A stretch of DNA of 46,062 bases, from contig RDOE01000019.1 of assembly GCA_011364975.1 (NCBI GenBank), positions 1-46,062 on the forward strand. Reading direction: 5' to 3'. Made by a program: the position numbers and the translations under genes. This stretch comes from Promethearchaeota archaeon. GTDB lineage: Archaea > Asgardarchaeota > Lokiarchaeia > Sigyniarchaeales > SOKP01. Each line of letters starts with the position of its first letter. Positions within the stretch are counted from its first letter, which is position 1. Below the pieces are notes generated by a model that had not been told where the DNA came from, ran no database searches, and was given only the letters and a program-made list of their open reading frames with translations. This document shows positions 27,945-35,554 of this stretch, piece by piece.

Positions 27945-28862
27945 TTATTGAACTATATTAGCAAATCTCATTAAATCTTTAACTCGCATTCTTAAAGTAA
28001 CTTCCGTTACTTTTGCTAATTTACTTATTTCTTTTTGAGTACGATTTTCATTGCATATCTTTGATCCAATATAAATTGCTGCAGCAGCTATGCCCTTAGG
28101 ATCTTTTCCTGCAGAATTAAATCCATTTTCCTTTGCGTTTTCAATGATCTTGACCGCTGTATTACGACATTGCATTGAAAGCTTAAGCTCATCATTAAAT
28201 TTATCTACATAGCGGTCCGCAGAAAAATGTTTCACTTTTAAATTTAGATTAGGTAACACTTCCATTAAAATAAGTCTATAACTCTTGATTACCTTTTTCT
28301 TAGGAATCTGAGCTATCTTAGTAATCTCCTCTACAGTTCGAGGAATACCGTGTACTCTAAGAGCACAAAATATTGACGCAGAAAGTAAAGTATCGATACT
28401 TCTTCCCATAGTTAATTTCTTTTTTACAGTTTGCGTATAAATTCTTAACGCATCCTCAGCTACAGTATCTGGAATGCCTAGTCTTTTCTGCAAACGCTGT
28501 AAATTTGGTAAAGCAATCCATAAATTTCTCTCATAACTAGTAGTAAGAGATCTATGTATTTTCGCAAGCCTATTGAATTTTGATTTAAATTTTGGACTTA
28601 ACAATGTTCCACGCGCATCACGACTTCCTCTAATAATTGTACGTGGTCCAATTGGGCTATATACTCTCTCGTTACTTTTTCTTTTTTGGATTTCTTCTTG
28701 AGTGAAAGCTCTACGAGGAGAGTCATCTAAGATTCTACTGTAAACTGAACCACAATTCAAACAAACATAAAATCCATCCTCTTCAGAAATTTTGGGAGAA
28801 TCACAACATGATTCTTGTTCATTTTCTTCGAAGAATCCATTATCTTCTTTATTTGATGGCAT
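27945..28862 (-). CDS. tfb: Transcription initiation factor TFB (TFIIB homologue)
   Basis: Recruits RNA polymerase to TBP-bound promoters. 305 residues: an N-terminal zinc ribbon, a B-reader/linker (residues about 50-100) and two cyclin repeats (about 105-195 and 205-300). The cyclin repeats carry the expected GRSIDTLLSASIFCALR and DPKGIAAAAIYIGSK blocks and a final helix-turn-helix for the BRE. The ribbon is odd: the first ligand pair is adjacent (C19, C20) rather than CxxC/CxxH, while the second pair is normal (CLNC, 34-37). The linker reads GPRTIIRGSRDARGTLLS. Convergent with the 1251-residue gene and divergent from the GTPase gene. It is probably one of several TFBs in the genome. Confidence 0.92.
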   Translation of the reverse strand: MPSNKEDNGFFEENEQESCCDSPKISEEDGFYVCLNCGSVYSRILDDSPRRAFTQEEIQKRKSNERVYSPIGPRTIIRGSRDARGTLLSPKFKSKFNRLAKIHRSLTTSYERNLWIALPNLQRLQKRLGIPDTVAEDALRIYTQTVKKKLTMGRSIDTLLSASIFCALRVHGIPRTVEEITKIAQIPKKKVIKSYRLILMEVLPNLNLKVKHFSADRYVDKFNDELKLSMQCRNTAVKIIENAKENGFNSAGKDPKGIAAAAIYIGSKICNENRTQKEISKLAKVTEVTLRMRVKDLMRFANIVQ

Positions 28863-28937
28863 AAATTCTTAATTAAGTAATCCTCCTAATCGGAATTTTT
28901 CGCGTTAAGTATACTATGAAAAATAACACACATATAT

Positions 28938-28979
28938 AAATTTTCATCTAATTTAATTTAATAACGGTAGTGAAAATTT
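28938..28979. promoter_or_regulatory. Divergent tfb/GTPase promoter region with 9-bp inverted repeat
   Basis: AAATTTTCA (28938-28946) and TGAAAATTT (28971-28979) are inverted copies 24 bases apart, in the 212-base gap between tfb and the GTPase gene. CATATATAAA (28931-28940) just beside the left arm can serve as a TATA element in either direction. In DNA this AT-rich a match of nine could arise by chance. Confidence 0.35.
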
Positions 28980-29074
28980 AAATCTTAATCTATTTAACTA
29001 TTTCTTAAAGCTTGAAAAAATAATTTTTTATACTATCACTTCTATTGATTTAATAATTATTAATTGAGATTACT

Positions 29075-30325
29075 ATGCCAAAAGATATACCAAAGATAAT
29101 TAGCATTTTTTCCAAATTTTTGGATTTGAAAGAAGTTAAAATTAGTAAATTAGAAACTCTTGAGGATGTGAAAAAATTACCGCTCCATTCCTATAAATTT
29201 CTTGCTAAGAGTGAAGCTAAGCTTTTAAAAGAAATTTTAGAGATTTCTAGCATTGAAGAAGTGGCACAGTTAGATAAAGAAAACCCTTTTAAAAAAGTAG
29301 AAAATCTTAGTGCAACAAAGGATCCGATCAAATCTGCAGAATTGCAAGAAGAGATGAATAAAAAGGTAGCCCTTCTTAAAGAAAACAATCCAAATCTTGA
29401 AAATAATTTAAAGAAGGCAATAAAAATAAGCGCTATTATCACTAATATTGCAGATCAAGATATTCTCCTAGAAAAAAAAGCACAAAAAGTTGTAGTAGTA
29501 GGCTTAGATAATGCCGGTAAGACAGCAATTTTGTCTAAATTTGGAGGGCGCCTTGGTATAAATGATTTAGTGAATTTAAAGCCAACTAAGGGAGTAGATC
29601 GTCATTACATTGAGACTGAGAACACAGAATTAGATTTATATATTTGGGATATGGGAGGGCAATTAGAGTACCGGAATAAGTATATTCAGAGTCCAGAACA
29701 GTATTTCCTTGAATTAGATTTATTAATTTATGTTATTGATGTACAAGATTCCGATAGATTCGCAGAATCTTTTGAATATTTTGAAGAAATTTTGGAAATC
29801 TTATCCCTTTTAGAAGAAAATCCATTCATCTTAATTTATATCCATAAAGTCGATCCTGATTTAAGGAAAGATCCTGAATTGATGCTTAATATAGAACTTT
29901 TAAAAGAAAACCTTAATCAGCTTTTAACTCATTATGGTTTTGATTATGAGGCATATTTAACCTCTATATTTTCATTAATTTCCAATGAACCGCAATTTTC
30001 CAAATATCTTAAAGAAGTAATGACAACTAGTGATTCCTTAACTAATCCTACATTGAAGAAAGTAGAAGGATTAGGCAAAACTTTAGAGGAAACCATGAAT
30101 GCTGTGATTCGGTTATCAGAAAGTATTTCTAGACAATTATCTGATTTAGAAAGTAGAATTAGAGCCATTGAAGTTGGAGCATTTCAGATGGCTCAAAGTG
30201 GCATTCCTCTCGATATCACACAACCTAATCAGAATATAGGACCAAGAGGGTCCGGAGATTCTAGACTTAAGGTTTTAGATGAATTAAAAAATTTGTTTGA
30301 AAAGAAACGAAAACTAAATCTGTAG
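29075..30325 (+). CDS. Rag/Arf-like small GTPase with N- and C-terminal helical extensions
   Basis: 416 residues. Residues 1-135 are helical and include a block LEDVKKLPLHSYKFLAKSEA that looks like a helical-hairpin module. The GTPase domain spans about 136-315: G1 GLDNAGKT (143-150), switch I with PTKG (T171), G3 WDMGGQ (191-196, the Arf/Rag form with WDxGGQ) and G4 HKVD (257-260), the variant typical of Rag/Gtr GTPases rather than NKxD. The strand LLIYVIDVQDSDR also matches Rag/Gtr. A catalytic Gln equivalent is present (Q196). Residues 330-370 form a coiled coil (LSESISRQLSDLESRIRAIE), followed by a Gly/Pro/Ser-rich stretch and a basic tail KKRKLNL. No prenylation or myristoylation signal is visible. 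Asgard genomes are rich in such GTPases. Confidence 0.88.
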   Translation: MPKDIPKIISIFSKFLDLKEVKISKLETLEDVKKLPLHSYKFLAKSEAKLLKEILEISSIEEVAQLDKENPFKKVENLSATKDPIKSAELQEEMNKKVALLKENNPNLENNLKKAIKISAIITNIADQDILLEKKAQKVVVVGLDNAGKTAILSKFGGRLGINDLVNLKPTKGVDRHYIETENTELDLYIWDMGGQLEYRNKYIQSPEQYFLELDLLIYVIDVQDSDRFAESFEYFEEILEILSLLEENPFILIYIHKVDPDLRKDPELMLNIELLKENLNQLLTHYGFDYEAYLTSIFSLISNEPQFSKYLKEVMTTSDSLTNPTLKKVEGLGKTLEETMNAVIRLSESISRQLSDLESRIRAIEVGAFQMAQSGIPLDITQPNQNIGPRGSGDSRLKVLDELKNLFEKKRKLNL

Positions 30326-30375
30326 TTTCTTTTTTTTATAGCTAAAATCGGTTCTTGATTTATTAGTAAATCTTA

Positions 30376-31086
30376 TCATCTTATTGATAAGAAATCACGA
30401 ATTTTTTTCAATATCGCAACTAACATGATAATAATATACAATCCGACTACAAATAATGAATAAAGTAAGTTTTCAAATAAAAGAGAATTGATCTTTTGAA
30501 ACTGAATCTCAATCGTGGTAATTTGTTCGAAATATATCAATATATTTATTATTATTGGCGCTAAGATAAACATTGATACGAAAAAACCAATAATCCCCAT
30601 AAGAGCTCCAAATATAACATCAGTAGGATAATGAACACCTAATTGTATTCTGGAAAATGCTACTAATCCTATTAAAATGAAAATAATTACGATCAACCAC
30701 GGATATGGATTTAAATAAATTATAATTAACCCTTGAGACATAACATTATAAGCATGCCATGAAGGAAAACTCCGAGATGAGGGTTTCCTTTCCAAAACTT
30801 TAATATTTTGTAGAGTCTCAAAAGGGCGATCTCTTCCTATCAACTTTTTTATTGAGGCTATGATAATAGTTCCTATTAGAAAAGTTGAAGCTATAAATGA
30901 AAATAGTACTCTATCATACCAAATAAACATAAATAATACAATGAGTGTAAGCCAAATTGTTTCTCTCCCTAAAATTGAAATGCCCTTTAATAAAAATGTA
31001 AAAGACTTCCCTCCATAACCATTATATTTTAATATCGTTTTTTTATCCCATTTAACCAGTTTCTGAAAAAAATATTCCGAATTCAT
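30376..31086 (-). CDS. PAP2-family membrane phosphatase
   Basis: Integral membrane phosphatase of the PAP2 superfamily, which acts on phosphatidate, polyprenyl diphosphate or similar lipids. 236 residues with about six membrane segments. The three signature motifs are K-x6-RP (K80, R87, P88), FPSWHA (the usual PSGH reads PSWH, catalytic H111) and SR-x5-H-x3-D (S145, R146, H152, D156). The G-to-W change in motif 2 also occurs in some family members and need not inactivate. It is the last gene of a likely operon with the PHP gene, only six bases apart. The lipid substrate is unknown; a polyprenyl carrier for N-glycosylation is one option. Confidence 0.88.
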   Translation of the reverse strand: MNSEYFFQKLVKWDKKTILKYNGYGGKSFTFLLKGISILGRETIWLTLIVLFMFIWYDRVLFSFIASTFLIGTIIIASIKKLIGRDRPFETLQNIKVLERKPSSRSFPSWHAYNVMSQGLIIIYLNPYPWLIVIIFILIGLVAFSRIQLGVHYPTDVIFGALMGIIGFFVSMFILAPIIINILIYFEQITTIEIQFQKINSLLFENLLYSLFVVGLYIIIMLVAILKKIRDFLSIR

Positions 31087-31092
31087 TGTAAA

Positions 31093-31893
31093 TCACTTAA
31101 TTACGATTGAATTAATAAAGTCGTATGCATCTTTCACTTCAGGTAACTGTTCTTTGAAATATTCAATATCATGAGAATCAGACCCTACAAAAAAGTTAGC
31201 ACCCTCACTTCTTAATTTAAATACTACTTCTTTGGATGGAAACGAACGATTAATAGGGAATTTAAATCCTGATAAATTATATTCAATGTTAATTTTATTT
31301 TTCATACATAATTTACCAAGTTCTAATACTCTATCATCAGATGTATCTAAATCATTAGGAGGTTTAATGTCATTACTATTTATGTACCGAAAGATCGTAT
31401 CTATATGACAAATATTTTTAAATATTTTAGATTGGATCAACTTTTTGGATATATCAAAATAGTCATCCACAATTTGTTTTATAGGCACCTTTTCAATAAA
31501 TTTTAATAAAAGATCACGAGAAGTCACAGGATATCCAAATATCCATTCATGGATCGTGCCTGCAATAAAGTCTAATTCTTTACCGTAATCATCCATGAAA
31601 TCTAGAAGATCATTTTCTTTTTCCTGATAATATTCAACTTCTAATCCACTTAATATGAAATCATAGGTTTCTTTTAATTTGTCAACTTCTTCAAGATAAT
31701 CCGCTATTTTCTCACCATAAAAAGGATTTCTTTTATCACTCTCTACATAATATAATTCAAAGTGTTCAAGAAAACATATATTGATTCTTTCCTTTTCTGC
31801 AATCTTTATATAATCTTCAAAATCCGGGCCATCTTCGATAATATCAGCGCTCCAATTGGTATGTATATGGTAATCTGTATACTTGTAATGCAT
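31093..31893 (-). CDS. PHP-domain phosphoesterase (HisK histidinol-phosphatase-like)
   Basis: 266 residues, a metal-dependent phosphoesterase of the PHP superfamily. Metal ligands are visible: HIHTNWS (H9-x-H11), FLEHFE, GLEVEYY, GTIHEW, CHIDTI and the terminal GSDSHD. This order is that of the HisJ/HisK-type histidinol-phosphatases. Other PHP members act on nucleotides or polysaccharide phosphates, and no his genes are nearby, so the substrate stays open. It is the middle gene of a minus-strand group: CoA-transferase, this gene (45-base gap), PAP2 (six-base gap). Confidence 0.85.
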   Translation of the reverse strand: MHYKYTDYHIHTNWSADIIEDGPDFEDYIKIAEKERINICFLEHFELYYVESDKRNPFYGEKIADYLEEVDKLKETYDFILSGLEVEYYQEKENDLLDFMDDYGKELDFIAGTIHEWIFGYPVTSRDLLLKFIEKVPIKQIVDDYFDISKKLIQSKIFKNICHIDTIFRYINSNDIKPPNDLDTSDDRVLELGKLCMKNKINIEYNLSGFKFPINRSFPSKEVVFKLRSEGANFFVGSDSHDIEYFKEQLPEVKDAYDFINSIVIK

Positions 31894-31938
31894 GTGAATC
31901 CAAACTTTATAATGTAGAAATCAAGATAAAAATAATTA

Positions 31939-33858
31939 TTAGTAATCCATCGAATTCTCTTTATCAAAAAAGACTTCATAAAATAATTCCTTTTCACCCG
32001 CTTCAGGAGGATTTATCTTGGTATAACCCCCCTTCTTGATGACATGCACCGTTTCTTTATTTTCTATGTGAATATTACCATAAAATCCTTTTATGCCTTT
32101 TTCTTTTGCAATAATAATTAAATGGTGATATAAAAATGAACCGATCCCTTTTCCTCTATAATCCCCTCTTACAATAAAACTATACTCTGCCATGTTATTA
32201 TTAGGATTTAAATAATAAGTTGCGTTCCCAATCATTTCTTCATGACCGATTTCTCCTACAAAAGCCGCAATTGAAAAAACACTATTATAATCAACATTTA
32301 CCTCATTTTGTGTTTTTGAATGACTAAATTCTTTTCTAACTTCAAAAAATCTTAAATATCTGTCTCGTTCATTCAATGAATAATATAAATCTTTCAAAAG
32401 TGGTTCATCCGTAGTTCTTATTGGACGAATTCTCATTTTTTCATTGGCTTTCGTCGTAAAAATTGTTTCATATTCACTGGGATAAAGACAAATCTTACCC
32501 TCGTCATCACATGGTAAGATCTGATCAGAAAATACATAATTCAATCTTTTAGCATGTTCTAATAGTTCTTCTCTAAACTTAGGATGAGCTATACAAATTA
32601 ATTCAAGAACACGTTCTCTTATTGATTTACCGTGTAAATAAGCAACACCCCATTCAGTCACTACATAATGTATATCCGCACGTGAAAAAATGACACCTGC
32701 ACCCTCATCTAAATGAGGTACAATTGTAGAAATAGTTTCATTTTTTTTAGTCGATGGTAATACTATTATCGGTTTTCCTCCCTTAGAAAATGCTGCACCC
32801 CGTATAAAATCCACAGTGTCTCCGATCCCCGAATAAAAATTATATCCTTTTGAAGAGGTATTCACCTGTCCTGTTAAATCTATCTGTAATGCTTGATTTA
32901 TAGAAACCATATTTTTATTCATACCGATATATTTTGGATTGCAAACATAATCCGTTGGGTAGAATTCGATATAGGGATTGTTATTAACAAAATCAAATAA
33001 CTTTCTAGTTCCTAGTGCCATACTCGTAATAATCTTTTCTGGATGAAAATTCTTTTTTCTACAAGTTAAAACCCCATTTTCTATTAAGGGTATTATGTTA
33101 TCTGTAATATAATGACTATGCAATCCTAGATCTCTCTTTTCTGCTAAGTAGGGCAAGCAAGCATTTGGAATATAGCCATTCCCAATGTGAATCGTTGATT
33201 TGTTCTCGACTAATTTAGCTACATTCTTTCCAATTTTTTCAATAATATTATTTTTTTGCTTAAAATGAAATTCAAGTAGGGGTTTATCATTATAAACAAA
33301 AAAATCAATTTCTTTCATGTGTATAAAGCTATTTCCAAGAGTTCTCGGCATTTGTGGATTTATTTCAGCAATCGTTAAAAATGCTGATTGAGATATTGGT
33401 TTAGCTACATCTACGTTAACTCCAAATGAACAAAAACCATAACGATCTGGTGGAGTTACTTGTATCAAGGCTACATCACAATTCTTTCTTCCTGTCAAAA
33501 AAAGAGAAGGGATCTCACTAGCTAAAATAGGTGTGTAATCTGCTTGTCCTTTATTGATTTCTTCACGTAACGTTTTTCCAATAAAGAATGCATTATGTCT
33601 AAATAAATCCTCTGCTTTATCTTTAAAATATTTCTCAGGAAAAATGGTAATTAAATGAATTAATTCTGTATCGATTAACCCCTCTGAAGATTTAATTAGC
33701 TCTGCTGTGAGCGCTTGTGGTTCTGAACATGCGGTGTCTATAAAAACACGATTACCGGGAATGATTTTATGTATTGCTTCTCCAGGAGTAATCTCCTTAT
33801 CTTTCCATTTTTCTCTCCATATTGGATCTATGAGGTTAAATTGGTCCATGATAATCAT
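31939..33858 (-). CDS. Acetyl-CoA hydrolase/CoA-transferase fused to GNAT domain
   Basis: 639 residues. Residues 1-470 are a class I CoA-transferase of the Cat1/Ach1/4-hydroxybutyrate CoA-transferase group: GNRVFIDTACSEPQALT near the N-terminus, VTPPDRYGFCSFG, and the C-terminal GIGDTVDFIRGAAFSKGGK and VTEWGVAYLHGKS blocks. Residues 475-639 are a GNAT acetyltransferase with the acetyl-CoA loop RGDYRGKGIGS (about 564-574). This fusion exists in other prokaryotes. The transferase half would move CoA between acetate and acyl-CoAs; the GNAT half may acetylate a protein or regulate the first half. First gene of a three-gene minus-strand group. Two start codons (codons 1 and 4) are possible. Confidence 0.9.
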   Translation of the reverse strand: MIIMDQFNLIDPIWREKWKDKEITPGEAIHKIIPGNRVFIDTACSEPQALTAELIKSSEGLIDTELIHLITIFPEKYFKDKAEDLFRHNAFFIGKTLREEINKGQADYTPILASEIPSLFLTGRKNCDVALIQVTPPDRYGFCSFGVNVDVAKPISQSAFLTIAEINPQMPRTLGNSFIHMKEIDFFVYNDKPLLEFHFKQKNNIIEKIGKNVAKLVENKSTIHIGNGYIPNACLPYLAEKRDLGLHSHYITDNIIPLIENGVLTCRKKNFHPEKIITSMALGTRKLFDFVNNNPYIEFYPTDYVCNPKYIGMNKNMVSINQALQIDLTGQVNTSSKGYNFYSGIGDTVDFIRGAAFSKGGKPIIVLPSTKKNETISTIVPHLDEGAGVIFSRADIHYVVTEWGVAYLHGKSIRERVLELICIAHPKFREELLEHAKRLNYVFSDQILPCDDEGKICLYPSEYETIFTTKANEKMRIRPIRTTDEPLLKDLYYSLNERDRYLRFFEVRKEFSHSKTQNEVNVDYNSVFSIAAFVGEIGHEEMIGNATYYLNPNNNMAEYSFIVRGDYRGKGIGSFLYHHLIIIAKEKGIKGFYGNIHIENKETVHVIKKGGYTKINPPEAGEKELFYEVFFDKENSMDY

Positions 33859-34064
33859 TTAATTCATTTATTTCTAATTTCGTTAAATATGAAAAGTTAC
33901 TCTTATTATTCCCTTTAGAACGAACTAATATAGAATTAATCAAATAACTATAATAATTTTCTATTTTAAATACTTTATAAATTTCAAAAATCAGTAAAAA
34001 AAAACCTCAGTAAATTTCGAATATTAATGTAAAATTATAGAATGATTATAAAGTTTTATGGATT

Positions 34065-34373
34065 CTAATGTAAATTAAAATGCTTTTTCTTAAAAACTGC
34101 AATCAATATTACCCCAAGACTACCTGTACTAATACAAATGATCAAAGACGGAAGAAGAAAAATATAACTTTGGCTTAATATTGTACTTAAATTGAAGATT
34201 ATAACTAATAATTGAATAAACGACAAAGTAAAAAATATCCCGGCCGCAAAAATTAAACAGAGAGAAAATGTAATCTTTTGGCTATATACCATAATACAAT
34301 CACCACAAACATCTATATCTCCTTCATTATCAAAATCATATATTTCTTGACCGCAATATTTGCATTTATCCAT
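34065..34373 (-). CDS. Small zinc-ribbon membrane protein
   Basis: 102 residues. An N-terminal zinc ribbon (C4, C7, C23, C26) is followed by two hydrophobic helices (about 33-58 and 66-92) and a short basic tail KKKHFNLH. Not assigned to a family; similar small zinc-ribbon membrane proteins are widespread in archaea and mostly uncharacterised. It stands alone with 206 bases before and 385 bases after. Confidence 0.65.
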   Translation of the reverse strand: MDKCKYCGQEIYDFDNEGDIDVCGDCIMVYSQKITFSLCLIFAAGIFFTLSFIQLLVIIFNLSTILSQSYIFLLPSLIICISTGSLGVILIAVFKKKHFNLH

Positions 34374-34758
34374 ATTTTTTCACAATATTTGGAATTATTA
34401 ATAATGTTTTGATCAAATAAAAGGAGGATAAGGGAGGATAAGGTTATTTAAAATTATTATTACTCATTTCGTTGGTAAAATGATAATTCTCTTTTTTAAT
34501 ACTCATTTATATTAAAACCAAATTAAACTTAATTATCTCATCTATTTTAAAAATACACAAAAAATAAATAAAAATAACTTTATGGCTATAGAATATCTCT
34601 CAATATATTCAATATAACTTTAAAAACTTTTTAAGAACCCCTTACTAATGTCAATAGAGTTATAAATTTCGCGTAATAACTTATTAGATTTATAAATTTA
34701 CATTAATTTAAATACTTCAAAAAAAGAAATCGCTAATTCAACACTATAAATTATAATT
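34374..34758. other. 385-base non-coding region between small membrane protein and CPBP gene
   Basis: No gene or RNA fold was found. It holds two adjacent copies of GGAGGATAAG (34423-34442) near the minus-strand gene start, and two copies of TTATAAATTT exactly 30 bases apart (34660-34669 and 34690-34699). The latter are candidate TATA elements for the plus-strand protease gene. The rest is AT-rich without visible structure. Confidence 0.5.
34423..34442. repeat. Tandem 10-bp repeat
   Basis: GGAGGATAAG occurs twice in a row. The unit is purine-only apart from one T. It lies 50-70 bases upstream of the minus-strand zinc-ribbon gene start, so it could be an upstream regulatory site on that strand, where it reads as a pyrimidine tract. 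Confidence 0.7.
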
Positions 34759-35532
34759 ATGGAGCTTTTGGATCTTTTTTTTGGAGGTTTTAGTATAATA
34801 TTTTTAGGAATATTCCTAACTTTAATTTTGATTCTATTAGCGAAATCTATTGGTCATTATCCAGAACCCCTTCCAAGATCAGAAAAACCTAAAAGGGAAG
34901 TATTGGATTCAATAATTTTTTGGATGATTAATTTTGTCTGGTTATCGTTTTTCATTTTTCTTCTTAATCCCATTTTTATAAATTTATTTGGAGATTCATA
35001 TTATATAGGATTAGTTGTAGGAACTCTCATTAGCTTAATCATCCCATCCATTTATGTGATTTATAAGGATAAGTGGAATGTTAACGATCTAGCTCTCGGA
35101 ACCAAGGTAAAATCTTGGCCGATCGCAATGTATAGTATTATTTTCTACCTTTTATTTGGGATTTACAACTTCTTTAGATTAGTTCCAATTCAATTACCTT
35201 GGTATTCTTTATTGCTATTATTCTATTCAAACGCATTTCTAGAAGAATTTTTTTTTAGGGTTATAATTCAATCAAAATTAGAACGAGCTCTGGGACAATT
35301 TAAAGCAATAGTCTATCAGGCAATTTTATTCATGTTAATTCATATTCCCGCAAATATAATAAGGTTTACTATGGACGGATACTTACCAAGACTTATTTGG
35401 AATTTCGGTTTTCAATTGATGCATGGAATAATTTTTGGCATCATTTTTATGAAAACTAGAAATATATGGCCTTCTGTAATATGCCATTTTCTCAATAACT
35501 GGACAGGTACATTAATTTTGCTTTTTCTTTAG
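34759..35532 (+). CDS. CPBP-family intramembrane protease (CAAX protease/Abi-like)
   Basis: 257 residues, integral membrane with about seven hydrophobic segments. The family motifs are motif 1 EEFFFR (EExxxR, metal-activating Glu pair), motif 2 FMLIHIP (FxxxH-like) and motif 3 HGIIFGIIF followed by SVICHFLNN (HxxxN-like). The family includes Rce1, which trims prenylated CAAX proteins, and bacterial members with other roles. Substrate unknown. It is convergent with the TPR-nitrilase gene. An ICMT-family gene lies 6.3 kb downstream. Confidence 0.87.
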   Translation: MELLDLFFGGFSIIFLGIFLTLILILLAKSIGHYPEPLPRSEKPKREVLDSIIFWMINFVWLSFFIFLLNPIFINLFGDSYYIGLVVGTLISLIIPSIYVIYKDKWNVNDLALGTKVKSWPIAMYSIIFYLLFGIYNFFRLVPIQLPWYSLLLLFYSNAFLEEFFFRVIIQSKLERALGQFKAIVYQAILFMLIHIPANIIRFTMDGYLPRLIWNFGFQLMHGIIFGIIFMKTRNIWPSVICHFLNNWTGTLILLFL

Positions 35533-35554
35533 AAAGTTCAAGTAGATTCAAAAT

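Noticed and set aside
34423..34442. Tandem GGAGGATAAG as ribosome binding sites
   Set aside because: No start codon follows at a workable distance on the plus strand, and the adjacent gene is on the other strand.
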